NCBI GenBank assembly: GCA_007692495.1
Contig: REBZ01000069.1
Coordinates: 1-37,779 of the forward strand
Reading direction: 5' to 3'
From: Alkalicoccus sp.
GTDB lineage: Bacteria; Bacillota; Bacilli; Bacillales; Salisediminibacteriaceae
Length of the DNA stretch: 37,779 nt
Made by a program: the position numbers and the translations under genes. Below are positions 36,401 through 37,779 of this stretch, in pieces. The notes beneath the pieces were generated by a model. It had not been told where the DNA came from, ran no database searches, and saw nothing but the letters and a program-made list of their open reading frames with translations. Numbering within the stretch: the stretch's first letter is position 1; every line of letters starts with the position of its first letter.

Positions 36401-37528
36401 TTAGTTGCCCGGTGCCTGAAGAACCATATAAAGACCAAAGGAACTGCTGATCATCAAAATACATACGGCGATTGTAATTAAGAAGTACTTCGCGTGTGAT
36501 CTTGCCTGTAGAAAGAAAAAGCCTGCGAAGGAAAATAACAATACGCCGCCGAGTACCATGATTAAGAGAGCTGCATCGAGAAAGTCCTGTGTCCCCACGA
36601 TCGAAATGGAACCGACAACAAGGCTCAGAAGGGCGGTAAAGAAGCCGAGAATTTTCATGTTGTCCGATTTCATCGTCTCCAGCTTCTGCTTCGACTGCTC
36701 CACTTGTGTTTTCAGTGTTTCCTGCTGCTCTTTAATGTCATTTTTCGAGTCTTCCAGCTGCTTTTTCAAATTGTTGTTTTTATCATCAAGTTCCATCTTT
36801 GCTTCCTGCAGCTCGACTTTCAGCATATACCGCTGATAGTCACCAATACGAAGGGCGTAATTTTTCTCTTTGGAGGATTCCATATCAATCGCTTTTTCAA
36901 TATTTTTCTTGGCAGAAGTGAAATCATGATGAAAAGCGGCTTCCCACCGGCCTTTCGTGCAGTAAAATTTCGGGTAGACAGCATCTTTCTGGATGACCTG
37001 ATCAATTATACCGGAGGCACTGCGGATTTCTCTTTCACTTAACAGTTCCTTCGTCCGGGCAGGGTATTCCTCCAGGCCGGTGACGACCGCTTCCGAATAG
37101 TTATGAAGGATGCCGATGTGACTGCTGCTTTCATCAAACTCCACCGCTTTTTTAATATATGTTAACCCTTCCAGAAAGATCGTTTCCTCCGTGGACTGGA
37201 TTAAATAAGCCATCGATTTTAAATGCCAGTAGAAGGCCCGGTCCTGAAAGTGTTTTTGATACTCGTTTACGAACATCCGCATTTCGCTGTAGTCTTTGTG
37301 CCGTCTGAAATATGTCGCCTTCAGAACGAAACAGGCAAATCCATAATCATCTGCCGGCAGATGTTTTGGTATGTACTGGAGGAGCCGGTTGTCACTTTCT
37401 TTTGCAAGGCAGGTCAACTGGATCTCGAATTCTCTTCCTGCTTCCCCGGAAAGGGAGCGGATAAAATCTTCGATGTTTTTGTAGTCCTCTTTCGGTATCG
37501 TTTTTATGTCTTCGAGCGTATAACTCAT
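36401..37528 (-). CDS. Helical-repeat, coiled-coil membrane protein
   Basis: A 375-residue protein of unrecognised function. Residues 1-235 are helical and look like a TPR-type solenoid (for example TYIKKAVEFDES and SAKKNIEKAIDMES). Residues about 236-290 form a charged coiled coil rich in K, E and Q. Three hydrophobic segments follow at about 293-312, 318-340 and 347-371, leaving almost no tail. The likely topology is a large cytoplasmic N-terminal sensor or adaptor anchored by its C-terminus. AGGTGG precedes the start. It is encoded just upstream of the PP2C phosphatase, suggesting they act together. Confidence 0.75.
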   Translation of the reverse strand: MSYTLEDIKTIPKEDYKNIEDFIRSLSGEAGREFEIQLTCLAKESDNRLLQYIPKHLPADDYGFACFVLKATYFRRHKDYSEMRMFVNEYQKHFQDRAFYWHLKSMAYLIQSTEETIFLEGLTYIKKAVEFDESSSHIGILHNYSEAVVTGLEEYPARTKELLSEREIRSASGIIDQVIQKDAVYPKFYCTKGRWEAAFHHDFTSAKKNIEKAIDMESSKEKNYALRIGDYQRYMLKVELQEAKMELDDKNNNLKKQLEDSKNDIKEQQETLKTQVEQSKQKLETMKSDNMKILGFFTALLSLVVGSISIVGTQDFLDAALLIMVLGGVLLFSFAGFFFLQARSHAKYFLITIAVCILMISSSFGLYMVLQAPGN

Positions 37529-37779
37529 GATTCCACCTGCTTCACATTTAGGATAGCCTGCACAGCATTGCTTCCCACGGTCAATGGAGAAACTCGAAGG
37601 AAGTGTACTTTTCGTTTTTCACTTGCTGAAGGGATCTATTTTCATTATTTTATCATATATTTACAGTATCCGTCGGACACAAAAGCCGGTTTGTGGCAGT
37701 TGTGAGTTCGGGTGAGAGGGAGGCGTCCGGAATTATTGAATACCGAGTGAACATGTGGAAGTACAGAGAGAAATTTAAG
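37529..37779. other. Upstream region of the minus-strand cassette
   Basis: No gene is seen. On the minus strand an A/T-rich block (about 37635-37665) contains TATGAT and TAAAAT-like -10 candidates, with TTGTGT further upstream at a loose spacing. A promoter is likely here but I cannot fix it. Confidence 0.3.

Overview
The window is a core chromosomal segment of a Gram-positive bacterium of the Bacillaceae (Bacillota). The gene order, protein lengths and sequences follow the Bacillus subtilis rpoB to rpsI region almost gene for gene. I cannot name the genus. Strong AGGAGG-type ribosome binding sites, several TTG starts, a four-cysteine S14 and an L13-type leader fit that group.

Layout. 1-57 is the edge of an interspersed repeat. 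115-8685 holds ybxB, rpoB, rpoC and the L7Ae-like rplGB. 8797-13205 holds the str operon (rpsL, rpsG, fusA, tuf), closed by a strong terminator. 13250-15207 is an accessory island: a NERD-domain nuclease-like gene between two copies of an ordered repeat module, followed by tandem promoters and the S10-operon leader. 15208-24444 is the continuous S10 and spc run from rpsJ to rplO. 24445-25342 should hold secY but holds only a heavily decayed secY remnant. 25343-29762 runs adk, map, a KOW protein, infA, rpmJ, rpsM, rpsK, rpoA, rplQ to a terminator. 29823-30162 carries a hairpin-rich MITE-like element. 30163-33437 encodes the ECF transporter module (ecfA1, ecfA2, ecfT) and truA. 33491-34559 is the promoter, L13 leader, rplM, rpsI and terminator. 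34560-35503 is gene-free and full of fold-back sequences. 35504-37528 (minus strand) is a two-gene cassette: a solenoid/coiled-coil/membrane protein followed by a PP2C-type phosphatase.

How it works together. Nearly everything up to 34468 serves transcription and translation: RNA polymerase beta, beta' and alpha, elongation factors G and Tu, IF-1, most large and small ribosomal proteins, methionine aminopeptidase, adenylate kinase, a tRNA pseudouridine synthase and a probable rRNA methyltransferase. Tight spacing and stop/start overlaps (rplD-rplW, rplP-rpmC, adk-map, ecfA1-ecfA2, ecfA2-ecfT) indicate translational coupling.

Two things stand out. First, the secY copy in the spc operon is dead: SecY-like blocks can be read in order along about 880 bp but in shifted frames, with stops and large deletions, so the essential translocase subunit must be encoded elsewhere. 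Second, the NERD gene is bracketed by two eight-unit arrays of a small dyad (TAAT-G-ATTA), spaced at two or three helical turns, with the same order and nearly the same spacing series on both sides. This looks like an undescribed regulatory or mobile unit.
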